DNA of 64,000 bases from Bryopsis sp. KO-2023 (GCA_030272585.1 BSYQ01000009.1:5616230-5680229); one strand, 5' to 3'; shown: positions 50,087 to 61,732, numbered from the stretch's first letter. The notes: generated from the letters alone by a model not told the origin. Program-made: numbers and translations.

Positions 50087-50138
50087 GTGGTGACACCATT
50101 TCAACTTGAGCAATAACAAACCCGTCACGAGCGAGTGG

Positions 50139-50210
50139 TGTTCGCGGGGAGAATCGAACTCCCGTTTCTTGAGCCACAATCAAGTGTCCTGACCACTAGA
50201 CGACGCGAAC
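50139..50210 (-). tRNA. trnH-GTG: tRNA-His(GTG), copy 4
   Basis: Same as 9798-9869. Confidence 0.96.
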
Positions 50211-50308
50211 TCACGATTGAGAAGGGTGTTGTCGACGTTTCATGCTTGCTCACACACCCAACCTCGTCAAGCACGAACAAATGTCCCATCGAAGATATCT
50301 TGAGCGAA

Positions 50309-50382
50309 GCTCCTTTAGCTCAGTTGGTTAGAGCACCCGTTTAGTAAGCGGGAGGTCCTGAGTTCAACTCTCAGAGGGAGCA
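50309..50382 (+). tRNA. trnT-AGT: tRNA-Thr(AGT), copy 4
   Basis: Same as 9968-10041. Confidence 0.96.
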
Positions 50383-50450
50383 ATAATTGTTTCGTGAGGT
50401 AATTTATGGGGAATGTATTAAGTAGGAACGCGGTGATCAATTGATCGACC

Positions 50451-50535
50451 CCGACGATAGCTCAGTTGGCAGAGCGGAGGACTGTAATAGAGTTCAGATA
50501 TCCTTAGGTCGCCGGTTCGATTCCGGCTCGTCGGA
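50451..50535 (+). tRNA. trnY-GTA: tRNA-Tyr(GTA), copy 4
   Basis: Same as 10110-10194; intron at 50488-50499. Confidence 0.96.
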
Positions 50536-50608
50536 CGAAGCTGTTCCCGCTCGGATAAATCTGATCCAAATTGCCTCAAAATACGTAACTTGGGCCAAGA
50601 AATCGTGT

Positions 50609-50681
50609 GCACTCGTGGCGCAATGGATAGCGTATCAGACTTCGGATCTGAGGGTTGCGAGTTCGAGTCTCGTCGGGTGCA
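50609..50681 (+). tRNA. trnR-TCG: tRNA-Arg(TCG), copy 4
   Basis: Same as 10268-10340. Confidence 0.96.
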
Positions 50682-50861
50682 GTATAGTTCTCAATATATA
50701 CGAGAATATATTGAATATGTTGTAAAATATATATTTTGGACCAACAAAAGGTTTGGAAGAAAAGACTTGAGACTCAGTACTTAAGAGTTTTGCGCTTTGT
50801 AAAATTCAGGGATTCGGGGATTCCAAAAGCTTTAGGGTTTTCAGGTTTTTAGTTTTTTTTT

Positions 50862-51145
50862 GTTTTCTTAGGTTTTTTAGGTTTTTTAGGGTTTAGGGTT
50901 TAGGGTTTAGGGGGTTTAGGGTTTAGGGGGTTTAGCATTTAGGGGGTTTAGGGTTTAGGGTTTAGGGTTTAGGGTTTAGGGTTTAGGGTTTAGGGTTTAG
51001 GGTTTAGGGTTTAGGGTTTAGGGTTTAGGGTTTAGGGTTTAGGGTTTAGGGTTTAGGGTTTAGGGTTTAGGGTTTAGGGTTTAGGGTTTAGGGTTTAGGG
51101 TTTAGGGTTTAGGGTTTAGGGGTTTAGGGTTTAGGGTTTAGGGGT
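50862..51145. repeat. Telomere-type (TTTAGGG)n tract, copy 4
   Basis: Same short form as 39339-39622. Confidence 0.96.
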
Positions 51146-51619
51146 TGGGCGCTAGAACCGTGGAGTCAGGTGTTTAGACTTTGGCGCTTAGAGTTAGGAC
51201 GTGGGAGTCCGGAAAGTTAGCCGTTGAGAATTAGGACTTGGGACCTAGGACCTTGAACTTAGAAAAGTTAGGCGATAGAAGTTAAGACTTAGGAATGTTC
51301 AACGTTTGGAGTAAGGACTTCGGACTTTGGACGTTCGAAAGTTTGGTAGTGTCACTTAGGACTTTGGACTTAGGCCTGTAGACTAAGGACTTTGGAGATA
51401 GGCCCTAGGAGCTAGGAAAGCTAGGAAAGTCAGGCGTTTAGACTTCGGACTGACGACTTCGGAATGTTAGGCGTTTGGAGTTAGGACTTTGGACTTTAGT
51501 CTTTGGAACGTTTGGAGTTGGGCCTTCAGACTTGGGGAAGTTACGAGTTGGGGCGTTAGACTTAGGAAGCTTAGGAGTTGGGACATTGGAGTTCGGAAAG
51601 ATAGGAGTCAAGGCAGGAT
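51146..51619. repeat. Degenerate TTAGGACTT-type repeat, copy 4
   Basis: Same as 10807-11280. Confidence 0.7.
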
Positions 51620-51650
51620 CTAGGGAAAGCGGGTGATTAAAAAATCGAGA

Positions 51651-51722
51651 GGGATGTTGGTCTAGTGGTATGATTCTCGCTTAGGGTGCGAGAGGCCCCG
51701 GGTTCAATTCCCGGACATCCCC
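51651..51722 (+). tRNA. trnP-AGG: tRNA-Pro(AGG), copy 4
   Basis: Same as 11312-11383. Confidence 0.96.
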
Positions 51723-51806
51723 TCACTCTTTGTGGGCGATCTCGTGTGTGCCTTGCACGAGCTCGGCAACGTGCATGGCCTCCCGTTAACGAGGAAAGAA
51801 CGAGAT

Positions 51807-51878
51807 GGGATGTTGGTCTAGTGGTATGATTCTCGCTTTGGGTGCGAGAGGCCCCGGGTTCGATTCCCGGACATCCCC
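51807..51878 (+). tRNA. trnP-TGG: tRNA-Pro(TGG), copy 4
   Basis: Same as 11468-11539. Confidence 0.96.
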
Positions 51879-52135
51879 CTTGTGTCTGTTGGGATGGATC
51901 CGCAACGAATTTCCTGCTTCCCATCAAGAGTCGAGATTCAAGAGTACGCGCCTGCTATGCTTTTTCCTTCCTTTCCTTTTTTTCTTGCCTCTGTGCGCAT
52001 CTCCCGATGGAATCATGTTCGTTCCATCATGTTAACGTTCTTTGGGAAAACAACGTTCTGAGATGAGACGGTAGTCCGGAGCATCCACGGATATGGGCGT
52101 CAGCGCCCGCCTCCGATCGAGAGCTTTCAGTGTGA

Positions 52136-52219
52136 GCACAGGTGCCCGAGTGGTCTAAGGGGTTAGACTCAAGTTCTAATGGACGTCAGTCCGCGTGGGT
52201 TCAAATCCCACCCTGTGCA
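52136..52219 (+). tRNA. trnL-CAA: tRNA-Leu(CAA), copy 5
   Basis: Same as 272-355; the upstream base at 52129 is A instead of T. Confidence 0.96.
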
Positions 52220-52288
52220 ACAGATTTTTTGGGGGCCTTGGCACAATCGGTGACGGATGTGCTCAATCGACTTTCCTTCCGTAACGTG

Positions 52289-52360
52289 GCGTTGTTAGTC
52301 CAACGGTTAGGATACTTGCCTTCCAAGCAAGGGACCCGGGTTCGACTCCCGGACAACGCA
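52289..52360 (+). tRNA. trnG-TCC: tRNA-Gly(TCC), copy 5
   Basis: Same as 425-496. Confidence 0.96.
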
Positions 52361-52411
52361 GATGTGAGTTACATCGTTCGAATGTTTTACGTCATGCAAC
52401 AGGTCCGAGCG

Positions 52412-53764
52412 TGTCGCATTTTCGGCGAAACCACGTCGCTCCTCGGCTGGTGCTCCGATTGACTCGCTCTTGGTGTCTAAAGACGCGTCCCGACGAGATC
52501 TATCCATAGGTTTTGATCGGGAGTCAATCGGAGGTCTGGTTGGGGAGTTATGGCCGGTACCGTTTCACGAGAGTCTACGTAAGCGCGATTTTCGGCGAAA
52601 CGAGGTCGCTCCTCGGCTAGGGCTCCGATTGAGGCGCCCTTGGTGTCAAAAGGAGCGCCTCGACGAGATCTAACCATAGGTTTTGATCGGAGGTCAATCG
52701 GAGGTCTCGTTGAAGAGTTACGGCCGATACCGTTTCACGAGAGTCTACGTAAGCGCGGTTTTCGGCGAAACGAGGTCGCTCCTCGGCTAGGGCTCGGATT
52801 GAGACGCCCTTGGTGCCAAAAGGAGCGCCTCGACGAGATCTAGCCATAGGTTTTGATCGGAGGTCAATCGGAGGTCTCGTTGAAGAGTTATGGCCGATAC
52901 CGTTTCACGAGAGTCTACGTAAGCGCGGTTTTCGGCGAAACGAGGTCGCTCCTCGGCTAGGGCTCGGATTGAGACGCCCTTGGTGCCAAAAGGAGCGCCT
53001 CGACGAGATCTAGCCATAGGTTTTGATCGGAGGTCAATCGGAGGTCTCGTTGAAGAGTTATGGCCGATACCGTTTCGGGTGCTAACCGTGAAGCGCGCGC
53101 GTGTCGCATTTTCGGCGAAACGATGTCGCTCCTCGGCTAGGGCTCCGATTGAGGCGCCCTTGGTGTCAAAAGACGCGTCTCGACGAGATCTAGCCATGGG
53201 TTTTGATCGGAGGTCAATCGGAGGTCTGGTTTAAGAGTTACGGCCGATACCGTTTCACGAGAGCCTACGTAAGCGCGATTTTCGGCGAAACGATGTCGCT
53301 CCTCGGCTAGGCCTCCGATTGACTCGCTTTTGGTGCCTGAAGACGCGGCTCGATGAGAGCTAGCCATGAGTTTTGATCGCGAGTCAATCGGAGCTCTGGT
53401 TGGGGAGTTATGGCCGATACCGTTTCACGAGAGTCTACGTAAGTGCGATTTTCGGCGAAACGATGTCGCTTCTCGGCTGGTGCTCCGATTGACGCGCCCT
53501 TGGTGCCTAAAGACGCGTCTCGACAAGACCTATCCGTGGGTACCTCTCCCGAGTCAATCGGAGCTCTGGTTGGGGAGTTATGGCCGATACCGTTTCGGGT
53601 GGTGACCGGGAATCGCGCGCGAGGCGCGTTTTCGACGAAACGAGGTCGCTCCTCGGGTAGTGCTCCGATTGAGGCGCCCTTGGTGTCATAAGACGCGTCT
53701 CAACGAGACCAAGCCACAGAAAGTCGTTGCGAGTCAATCGGAGAAGTGGTTGGGGAGCTATGGA
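52412..53764. repeat. 170-bp tandem repeat block, copy 5
   Basis: As 548-1900 with several changes. At 53401 GGTTGAAGAG has become GGTTGGGGAG, the form found in sibling repeats. Confidence 0.93.
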
Positions 53765-53882
53765 CAAAAACGTTTGGGGCGCTCTCGCTCCGAGCTCAAG
53801 GCGCCCCCATAACTACACCGAAAAGTCATCGTCATCTGAAAGGCGGGATCCTGAGTTCGGCTTGTCGTTGCAAAAATACGTA

Positions 53883-53955
53883 GGGGGTGTAGCTCAAATG
53901 GCAGAGCGCTGGATTCGCATTCGAGAGGCACGGGGATCGATACCCCGCTCCTCCA
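53883..53955 (+). tRNA. trnA-CGC: tRNA-Ala(CGC), copy 5, anticodon-stem variant
   Basis: As 2019-2091, but base 29 (53911) is G instead of C, opposite G41. This breaks the middle pair of the anticodon stem, in addition to the T6-T67 mismatch already present. It may be a decaying copy. Confidence 0.88.
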
Positions 53956-54672
53956 GCCCAGCTTATTTGTTGCCTTGGTCAAGAGCCGTTGCTCGTTGGC
54001 GGAGTGTGAAAATGCTGTCGTGCAACGGATCCGTTGTATGTGAGGGGTGAGTGAAGGCCAACGGCTTGAGACGAAAACCAATTTAATAAGAACAACGAAA
54101 ACCTTTCCCGATTATCGAGGTTCCATTGGGGTAGTTCTTTTCAAAATTTCTGGGAATTTTGATCGGAAGAGGGTAGGATCGCCCAATTGGTGTTTGGGGA
54201 AATTTCGACGTGGAGAGTATATCAACAACTTTGAGAGAGTCTGAGAGAGTTTGGTTAATCTAGGTACTGATACTGAAGGATGAATTCTTTGATTGGAGTA
54301 ATTGTGTGGAACAATGGTTGCGATAGGGGGGAGTGGCCCCTCAGGAAAAAATATGTAATTATTGTTATTTCCACGACGACAACAACACCACGCGCCCGAG
54401 CCACTATCAACATATCCGTTCCGTCTCACACCGTAGTGCTCCGTACTCATATCTCGTACTCTATCCTAGAATAAACCCTCCACCAAATCCCACCGTCATC
54501 CTCGTCATTCCTACATCTCAATCAAAATCCTCCGAACGATCCCACTTTCGTCCTCGTCATTTCTACGTCTCTACCACCCTTTCCGATCGATCACGATCAC
54601 TCCCATTTGACACAAAGCACCGTCCGCCTCTTTGGATCGATGATTTGAGGGATGTTTCTCAGCAATAGGGGT

Positions 54673-54745
54673 CGCCCGAGGAGGGGCTCGAACCCTCGAC
54701 CACAAGATTAAGAGTCTTGCGCTCTACCGACTGAGCTACCCGGGC
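54673..54745 (-). tRNA. trnK-CTT: tRNA-Lys(CTT), copy 5
   Basis: Same as 2809-2881. Confidence 0.96.
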
Positions 54746-54851
54746 AGACGAAAAAGTGTTCCGGATCGCCGTCCACGTCCCCCGTCGCTCCGGCCTTGCG
54801 TCGCTGAACGCGGTAGGGGTTAGGTGCCTTCGACGGGGGAGGATTTTTGTA

Positions 54852-54923
54852 TTCGGAGTGGCGCAGTGGAAGCGTGGTGGGCCCATAACCCACAGGTCCC
54901 AGGATCGAAACCTGGCTCCGAAA
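54852..54923 (+). tRNA. trnfM/iMet-CAT: Initiator tRNA-Met(CAT), copy 5
   Basis: Same as 2988-3059. Confidence 0.95.
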
Positions 54924-54991
54924 GGCGTGCGACTCGTGTCGATGGTCGAAAGAAAGGGTCGTAGCGGAAATTCCGCACCCTTTTTTGCGTG

Positions 54992-55064
54992 GGGGTTGTA
55001 GCTCAGATGGTAGAGCGCTCGCTTTGCATGCGAGAGGCACGGGGATCGATGCCCCGCAGCTCCA
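54992..55064 (+). tRNA. trnA-TGC: tRNA-Ala(TGC), copy 5, stem variant
   Basis: As 3128-3200, but base 29 (55020) is C instead of T, turning a T-G wobble into a C:G pair, so the anticodon stem CTCGC/GCGAG is perfect. Confidence 0.96.
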
Positions 55065-55745
55065 GCCAATTTCGTTCTGAGTGAGGCACAGGGCCCCGAA
55101 TGATCACCGCGACGGAGTATGAGGGTTGCGAGCGGGAGGTGCGGGGATCGAGGCCCCGCACCTCCGGGCGATTCTGTTTTGAGTGAGGTACGGGCCCCCG
55201 AATTATTACCGCGACGGAGTATCAGGGTTGCAAGCGGGAGGTGCAGGGATCGAGGCCCCGCACCTCCGGGCGATTTTGGCGTGGGAGGGCCCAAAACATG
55301 TCCTTCTTGTGACCGGGGTCGGTGCGTCGGTGTCGGGAGGCGCGGGTCGGGTGCTCGAGCCTTCGGGGGGGAGCGTTCTTTCGTGCTCCGGATGGCCGAC
55401 GATGGGAGTAGATGGGCGTGACGGCGCGATTAATTTTAAGGTAATGAGTGCATTATAAAATTTATTTAGGGGTGCAGGGGGGGGGGCGCGTGACGGCGCG
55501 CTTTCTGTAAAGGTATACCGTGGAAAAAATTTTATATGTAGGGGGGGGGGGGGGCGCAGAAATCGTACGACGCGGACTCGACGAGGGGTCGGACGCGGGC
55601 CAAAAAATCTCCAAATCCCCCGAGCACGGCCGAAATGGGCCTGTTTTCGCCCGTTTTCCGGGAAGCCACACTCTATTTAAGCCGGAATGCGCTCCCGAAC
55701 TCGCGACAAGGCCCTTGAACGCGCCTCCCATGGGTCTCGTGCGCG

Positions 55746-55818
55746 GACCTTGTGGCCAAATGGATAAGGCGTCGGTCTACGAAACCGAAGATTGCAGGTT
55801 CGACCCCTGCCAAGGTCG
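55746..55818 (+). tRNA. trnR-ACG: tRNA-Arg(ACG), copy 5
   Basis: Same as 3883-3955. Confidence 0.96.
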
Positions 55819-55897
55819 ACGGACGTCGGGTTTCGGAGAGCTTCTCCGTCCCGCGACGCGCTCATGTAGCGGCCCGGCCGCTTCGGAAACGTGCGCC

Positions 55898-55970
55898 TCC
55901 GTCGTAGTCTAGGTGGTTAGGACATGTGGCTCTCACCCACAAGACCCGGGTTCGAGTCCCGGCGACGGAA
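55898..55970 (+). tRNA. trnE-CTC: tRNA-Glu(CTC), copy 5
   Basis: Same as 4035-4107. Confidence 0.96.
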
Positions 55971-56055
55971 TCGTCCGCGCCCTTTTCGCCCCCGTGGAGG
56001 CGCCCCCTCCGGGCGTTTCGCGACCAGGAGGGCGAGGGAGGAGGAGGGAGCGTGA

Positions 56056-56136
56056 GCAACGGTGGCCGAGTGGTCAAGGCGTGTGCCTGCTAAGTACATG
56101 GGTTATCCCGCGTGAGTTCGAATCTCACCCGTTGCG
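56056..56136 (+). tRNA. trnS-GCT: tRNA-Ser(GCT), copy 5
   Basis: Same as 4193-4273. Confidence 0.96.
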
Positions 56137-56168
56137 ACGATACTGCTTGTCGTTTTGCGACCTGACCG

Positions 56169-56997
56169 TCACATCGTCCGGCGACCTCGGCCCGTAACGG
56201 TGGGACTTGTCCGTGGCCTCCGGCGACCTCGTTCCGTAGCGATGGGACTTCTCCGTAGTTTCCGGCGACCTCGGCCCGTAGCGATGGGACTTGTTCGTAG
56301 CGATGGGACCTCTCCGTAGCCTCCCGCGACCTCGTCCCGTGACGATGGGACTTCCCCGTAGCCTCCCGCGACCTCGTCCCGTAGCGATGGGACCTCTCCG
56401 TAGCCTCCCGCGACCTCGTCCCGTAGCGATGGGACTTCTCCGTAGCCTCCGGCGACCTCGTCCTGTGACGATGGGACCTCTCCGTAGCCTCCCGCGACCT
56501 CGTCCCGTGACGATGGGACTTCCCCGTAGCCTCCGGCGACCTCGTCCCGTAGCGATGGGACCTCTCCGTAGCCTCCGCCGACCTCGTCCCGTAGCGATGG
56601 GACTTGTCCGTAGCCTCCCGCGACCTCGTCCCGTGACGACGGGACTTCCCCGTAGCCTCCGGCGACCTCGGCCCGTAGCGATGGGACCTCTCCGTAGCCT
56701 CCCGCGACCTCGTCCCGTAGCGATGGGACCTCTCCGTAGCCTCCCGCGACCTCGTCCCGTGACGATGGGACCTCTCCGTAGCCTCCCGCGACCTCGTCCC
56801 GTAGCGATGGGACCTCTCCGTAGCCTCCCGCGACCTCGTCCCGTAGCGATGGGACCTCTCCGTAGCCTCCGGCGACCTCGTCCCGTGACGATGGGACTTC
56901 TCCGTGGCCTCCGGCGACCTCGTTCCGTAGCGATGGGACCTCTCCGTAGCCTCCAGCGACCTCGTTCCGTGACGATGGGACTTCTCCGGAGGTTCCC
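56169..56997. repeat. 42-bp minisatellite, block A, copy 5
   Basis: Same as 4306-5134. Confidence 0.95.
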
Positions 56998-57010
56998 ACG
57001 CAAAACGGGT

Positions 57011-57084
57011 CGCTCCCTGCAAGGATCGAACTTGCGACCTTGCGGTTAACAGCCGCACGCTCTAACCAGCTGAGCTAAGGAAGC
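57011..57084 (-). tRNA. trnN-GTT: tRNA-Asn(GTT), copy 5
   Basis: Same as 5148-5221. Confidence 0.96.
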
Positions 57085-57183
57085 ACGTTTGTCCGTCGTC
57101 GGAAGGGGACGCCGTACGCACGGACGACGACGCGACGGCCCGCCGGGTCGCATAGAGGGGTGCGCGAGGCCGAAACGAGCGGG

Positions 57184-57257
57184 GTGCTCGTGGTGTAGCC
57201 GGTTATCACGTCAGTCTCACACACTGAAGGCCCCCGGTTCGAGCCCGGGCGAGCACA
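57184..57257 (+). tRNA. trnV-CAC: tRNA-Val(CAC), copy 5
   Basis: Same as 5321-5394. Confidence 0.96.
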
Positions 57258-57303
57258 AGCTATGCGTCGACAGCTTTCGTGTCGCCCCTCCCTCCAATTT
57301 CCG

Positions 57304-57495
57304 TAACGATGGGACTTCTCCGTAGCTTGCGACGACCTCTCTTCGTGACGATGGGACTTCTCCGTGGCCTCCGTCGACCTCTTTCCGTAACGATGGGACT
57401 TCTCCGTAGTTTCCGACGCCCGTTCCCCGTAACGATGGGACTTCTCCGTAGCCTCCGGCCACCTCTTTCCGTGACGATGGGACTTCTCCGGAGGC
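57304..57495. repeat. 42-bp minisatellite, block B, copy 5
   Basis: Same as 5441-5632. Confidence 0.93.
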
Positions 57496-57547
57496 TCGGG
57501 CACGAGAGAGGTATTTGGGCGCGAGTTTCGGCCACCTCATCGAACAA

Positions 57548-57621
57548 GTGCTCGTGGTGTAGCTGGTTATCACGTGAGTCTAACACACTCAAGGCCCCCG
57601 GTTCGAGCCCGGGCGAGCACA
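57548..57621 (+). tRNA. trnV-AAC: tRNA-Val(AAC), copy 5
   Basis: Same as 5685-5758. Confidence 0.96.
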
Positions 57622-57898
57622 CCCAGTCGCTATGAGATTGCCTTGGGCCCAATCGAATGACACCGCCAGCGGTGGGGACTTTTTGTCGAGGTAAGTAATG
57701 CGTTTGGGTGTGAGTATTGGTTCCGTGAAGTACCGTGACTTTCCCTGCCTCGATTCCATCAGCATTGCCCGTGCACGCCCCTGATTTTCTCCCTCCCTCG
57801 ACGGATGGACAACTCTCTCTCACGCCCCCTTCCTTCATCGCTCTCATCACGTTCCGTTCCACCGGCTCGCGGCCCATCAAAGTGAAGGGTCCATCCAA

Positions 57899-57970
57899 AG
57901 GGGACAACCAGGTTCGAACTGGTGGCCTATCGATCTGCAGTCGATTGCTCTACCACTGAGCTATATCCCC
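57899..57970 (-). tRNA. trnC-GCA: tRNA-Cys(GCA), copy 5
   Basis: Same as 6036-6107. Confidence 0.96.
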
Positions 57971-58067
57971 ACGCTCACGACATTCCGATTCCGGGGTCGG
58001 CTTTTGTCCGCAAGTGCCTCTCCGCACGCACGACCATGGCGCGCACGAACGAATCGACAATCGTTTC

Positions 58068-58139
58068 GGCCTAGTGGCTCAATGGTAGAGCATCCGACTC
58101 CAGATCGGAAGGTTGCGCGTTCGATTCGCGTCTGGGTCA
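58068..58139 (+). tRNA. trnW-CCA: tRNA-Trp(CCA), copy 5
   Basis: Same as 6205-6276. Confidence 0.96.
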
Positions 58140-58679
58140 TGGCACGTGTTTGCTTGCCTGCCTGCCCGTAACGTTTTCGTAAATTCTCTTAAGTACTGTT
58201 TGTCCTCAAGTACTGGGGGTGGGTTAAGTACTAGGTGCATGTTATGTACTGGGAGCGACTTCAGTACTCGGGGTGAGGTTGTGTATCGGTCAAGGGTTAT
58301 GCACTAGATGATGCGATCGGTTATGTGTTTTCGATATGTTTTTTTTTTGTCGAGGGAATGAGCGTCGATCTCTCACCGTCTTTGTGCCCGCTCCCTTCGA
58401 TGTTGGTGAAATGAGCGTGGTCGTGTGTGTGTGCTCGGTTGGAAGTTTGGTTAGACACGGTGGAGGGTTAGGCGAATCGATAATGTTACGGTGTTAGAGC
58501 GCTACGGATATGGTCGGGACGGGCGATGGTTACGATTCGCTGGGACGAGAACTTCAGACGTTGAACGGAGCATGCAATTGAGCTCTGTTTTGCTGAATGT
58601 TGGACCGCTTGCCTCGGATACGAACGTACATTCTGCCCTCCGCCTTCCATCACGTCCCATCAAGTCCCATCGGGCGAAA

Positions 58680-58797
58680 AGTTGCCGCTGCCGGGTTTCC
58701 TGGGACATCCCTGATCCCGGTACTAATCGGCCCCAACCGTGCTTAATTGGCGAGGTCGGAAGGGATCGCATGTGTTCACGGTGGTATGACGGCAACA
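58680..58797 (-). rRNA. 5S rRNA: 5S ribosomal RNA, copy 5
   Basis: Same as 6817-6934. Confidence 0.87.
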
Positions 58798-58896
58798 CGA
58801 CCTTCTCACGCCCTCCCGCGACAGGTTCCCTTCGAGGTCGCGTCGCACCCACGCGCACTCATTTCACCCCATCCCGGTCGCCTCCCGTCGTCACCC

Positions 58897-58970
58897 GGCC
58901 GAGTAGCTCAGTTGGTTAGAGCGTCGTGCTAATAACGCGAATGTCGAGGGTTCGATCCCCTTCTTGGCCA
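58897..58970 (+). tRNA. trnI-AAT: tRNA-Ile(AAT), copy 5
   Basis: Same as 7034-7107. Confidence 0.96.
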
Positions 58971-59079
58971 GCAGGGGGACTCCTGTTTGTGTTTACGGAC
59001 GTGAGAAACCTCGTGCACGGAGTCGCAAAGTCCGGGGACTGCTGGGATGCAAGCGACCGGGGTGAGACGAAGGTGACGT

Positions 59080-59152
59080 CACCCGAGGCAGGGATCGAAC
59101 CTGCGGCCTATCGCTTAGGAAACGATCGCTCTATCCACTGAGCTACACGGGC
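59080..59152 (-). tRNA. trnR-CCT: tRNA-Arg(CCT), copy 5
   Basis: Same as 7217-7289. Confidence 0.92.
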
Positions 59153-59394
59153 ATCTCGGAATAGGGATGCAAAAGATCGACAAAACATCGACGCTTCGGG
59201 TGATACGTTCATTTTGTAGTACGAGCGTTGTAGTACGGGTTAGTACGGGTTCCAGGGTGTGACTTCGGAGACGACTCTCGTAAAATTAAATTCTCCTGTC
59301 TTTGTGTCTCAACCACCCTGTGTTCGAGTTGTGTGTGATAAAACCTGATGTCGGGGGGGCATCGAGGGGCTCATACGAAAGCTTTTGATCGTGA

Positions 59395-59465
59395 GCGTTG
59401 ATGGTACAGTGGTAGCATACTACCCTGCCACGGTAGAGACCCGGGTTCGATTCCCGGTCAACGCA
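59395..59465 (+). tRNA. trnG-GCC: tRNA-Gly(GCC), copy 5
   Basis: Same as 7532-7602. Confidence 0.97.
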
Positions 59466-59861
59466 CCACATCATGTGATGACCCACATGATTCTTTCATC
59501 TTCGGTCAATAATTTTTGTCGTGAACTGGCTCCCGCCCCGGGAAGAGAGAGACAGAGTTATACCCCAAAGGGAAAGCGACAAGAACGTCCCTGAAGTGCA
59601 GCAAGATGCGCTTCTCCATGCCCCTCGTCTCTATTGATTCCGCAGCGTCCAATCCCCATCCCCGACACAAGCAGGCTGCCACAACGTTCCCGTCCCTCAT
59701 CAGAACAGCATCAAACTACCAGTTCAGAACGAGAGGATAGCCCGCTCGAGCAGTCAGCACCTAACCCGGATCTTTCGGGAGCTGGAAGTGCATCGTGTCG
59801 CTGCCCTGCTCGTCGAATGATCGTTTTGCTGTCCGATCAAAAGGGGATTTGGCATAATTAT

Positions 59862-59933
59862 CGCCGTTGCCGGGAATTGAACCCGGGTCTCCTGCGTGAC
59901 AGGCAGGAATACTGACCACTATACTACAACGAC
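59862..59933 (-). tRNA. trnD-GTC: tRNA-Asp(GTC), copy 5
   Basis: Same as 7999-8070. Confidence 0.96.
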
Positions 59934-60052
59934 TCCATCACGCCCAAAAGTCGAAACGGGGAACCATGTTGGGCCACGTCTCCTACGGCTGGGTCGCATT
60001 GTCACCCGAGGGACAACGTTTGTGGAGGGCAATTTGGGCGATCGAGACATGT

Positions 60053-60059
60053 GCGACTT

Positions 60060-60100
<41 letters not shown>

Positions 60101-60125
60101 TCGTGTTCGATCCACGAAAGTCGCA
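60053..60125 (+). tRNA. trnF-GAA: tRNA-Phe(GAA), copy 5
   Basis: Same as 8190-8262. Confidence 0.97.
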
Positions 60126-60251
60126 CTCGACTATGTTGGTCAAATATTCCGACCCTGTTTTTATGCTTTTTTTTCTCTTCCGGACCAGCCGGATGAACGT
60201 GACGCTCGGGGAAGAACGGTATATCCGCAAGGAGGAACTTTTCGAATGAAG

Positions 60252-60323
60252 GGCGCTATAGTGTAGTGGTTATCACATTGGACTCTGAATCCAATGACCC
60301 GAGTTCGAATCTCGGTAGTGCCT
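60252..60323 (+). tRNA. trnQ-CTG: tRNA-Gln(CTG), copy 5
   Basis: Same as 8389-8460. Confidence 0.96.
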
Positions 60324-60482
60324 CCCAGTTATCCATGTGTGGTGGGTTTTTCACGTGGCGGGGTGGGGGAACGTCTTCCTTCTTGAAGGTTTCGGAGAAA
60401 AAAACCGAATTCCGCAAAAGACCCGACCAAATTCGTCCTCCAGAGACGATGAAAGACGCAACCACGCCGAAAAAATCGTGAT

Positions 60483-60555
60483 GGGGATGTAGCTCAAATG
60501 GCAGAGCGCTCGCTTAGCATGCGAGAGGTACGGGGATCGATACCCCGCATCTCCA
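60483..60555 (+). tRNA. trnA-AGC: tRNA-Ala(AGC), copy 5
   Basis: Same as 8620-8692. Confidence 0.97.
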
Positions 60556-60905
60556 CTCATCTATTGAAAATCGTTGCCAAAATTGTTCTTTGAAGTGTGC
60601 TTGTTGCCGGAGATGGGCCGTCACTTTGAACACCAAACCAAACCGGACATGTTCGACAAGTTAGACCGGTCTGGACGGGTTCGACAGGACGGAATATGCC
60701 TAGTCCGGTTCGGTTTGTCGAACCTGTCAGGCATCTTGTCTAAGAAACTGTCTAGAATTAGTGTGGAACCTGTTTGGACCGATGAATCTGTGTAGACCGA
60801 TTTTTTTCTTCTCTCAACGGACCGGACCGATCCAAATCTGTCCGGTCCGGTCTCGTTATGTTGAACCGGTAAACCAGCAATCCGGTTGCTAGCCCGTCTC
60901 AGCTA

Positions 60906-61608
60906 GTTAGGAAACTTTAGGAAGTAACGAAACTCACGCGTTAATTCAGGTTGGTTAGGAAACTTTAGGAAGGAACGAAACTTAAGCGTATCGATTTAGG
61001 CTAGTGAAGAAAGTTACGAAACTTAAGCGTCTCGATTTGGGTTGGTTAGAGAACTTTGGAAAATAACGAAACTTAAGCGTTTCGATCTAGGCTAGTCAAG
61101 AAAGTTACGAAACTTAAGCCATCCGATACAGGTTAGTTGGGAAACTTTAGAAAGTAACGAAACTTAAGCGTCTCGATTTGGGTTGGTTAGAGAACTTTGG
61201 AAAATAACGAAACTTAAGCGTTTCGATCTAGGCTAGTCAAGAAAGTTACGAAACTTAAGCCATCCGATATAGGTTAGTTGGGAAACTTTAGAAAGTAACG
61301 AAACTTGAGCGTCTCGATTTGGGTTGGTTAGAGAACTTTGGAAAATAACGAAACTTAAGCGTTTCGATCTAGGCTAGTCAAGAAAGTTACGAAACTTAAG
61401 CCATCCGATATAGGTTAGTTGGGAAACTTTAGAAAGTAACGAAACTTGAGCGTCTCGATTTGGGTTGGTTAGAGAACTTTGGAAAATAACGAAACTTAAG
61501 CGTTTGGATTCAGGCTAGTCAAGAAAGCTACGAAACTTAAGCCATCCGATTTAGGTTAGTTGGGAAACTTTCGAAAATAACGAAACTTAAGCGTTCCGAC
61601 TCAAGTTT
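60906..61608. repeat. 141-bp repeat block, copy 5
   Basis: Same as 9043-9745. Confidence 0.95.
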
Positions 61609-61660
61609 GTGGTGACACCATTTCAACTTGAGCAATAACAAACCCGTCACGAGCGAGTGG

Positions 61661-61732
61661 TGTTCGCGGGGAGAATCGAACTCCCGTTTCTTGAGCCACA
61701 ATCAAGTGTCCTGACCACTAGACGACGCGAAC
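61661..61732 (-). tRNA. trnH-GTG: tRNA-His(GTG), copy 5
   Basis: Same as 9798-9869. Confidence 0.96.

Larger units (their letters stand above)
40342..51864. repeat. Tandem array unit, copy 4
   Basis: Complete unit, 11,523 bp. The telomere-type tract is 2 bp shorter than in copies 1 and 2. It shares with copy 5 a G-to-C difference (41473) from copies 1-3 in the 170-bp repeat block. Confidence 0.97.
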
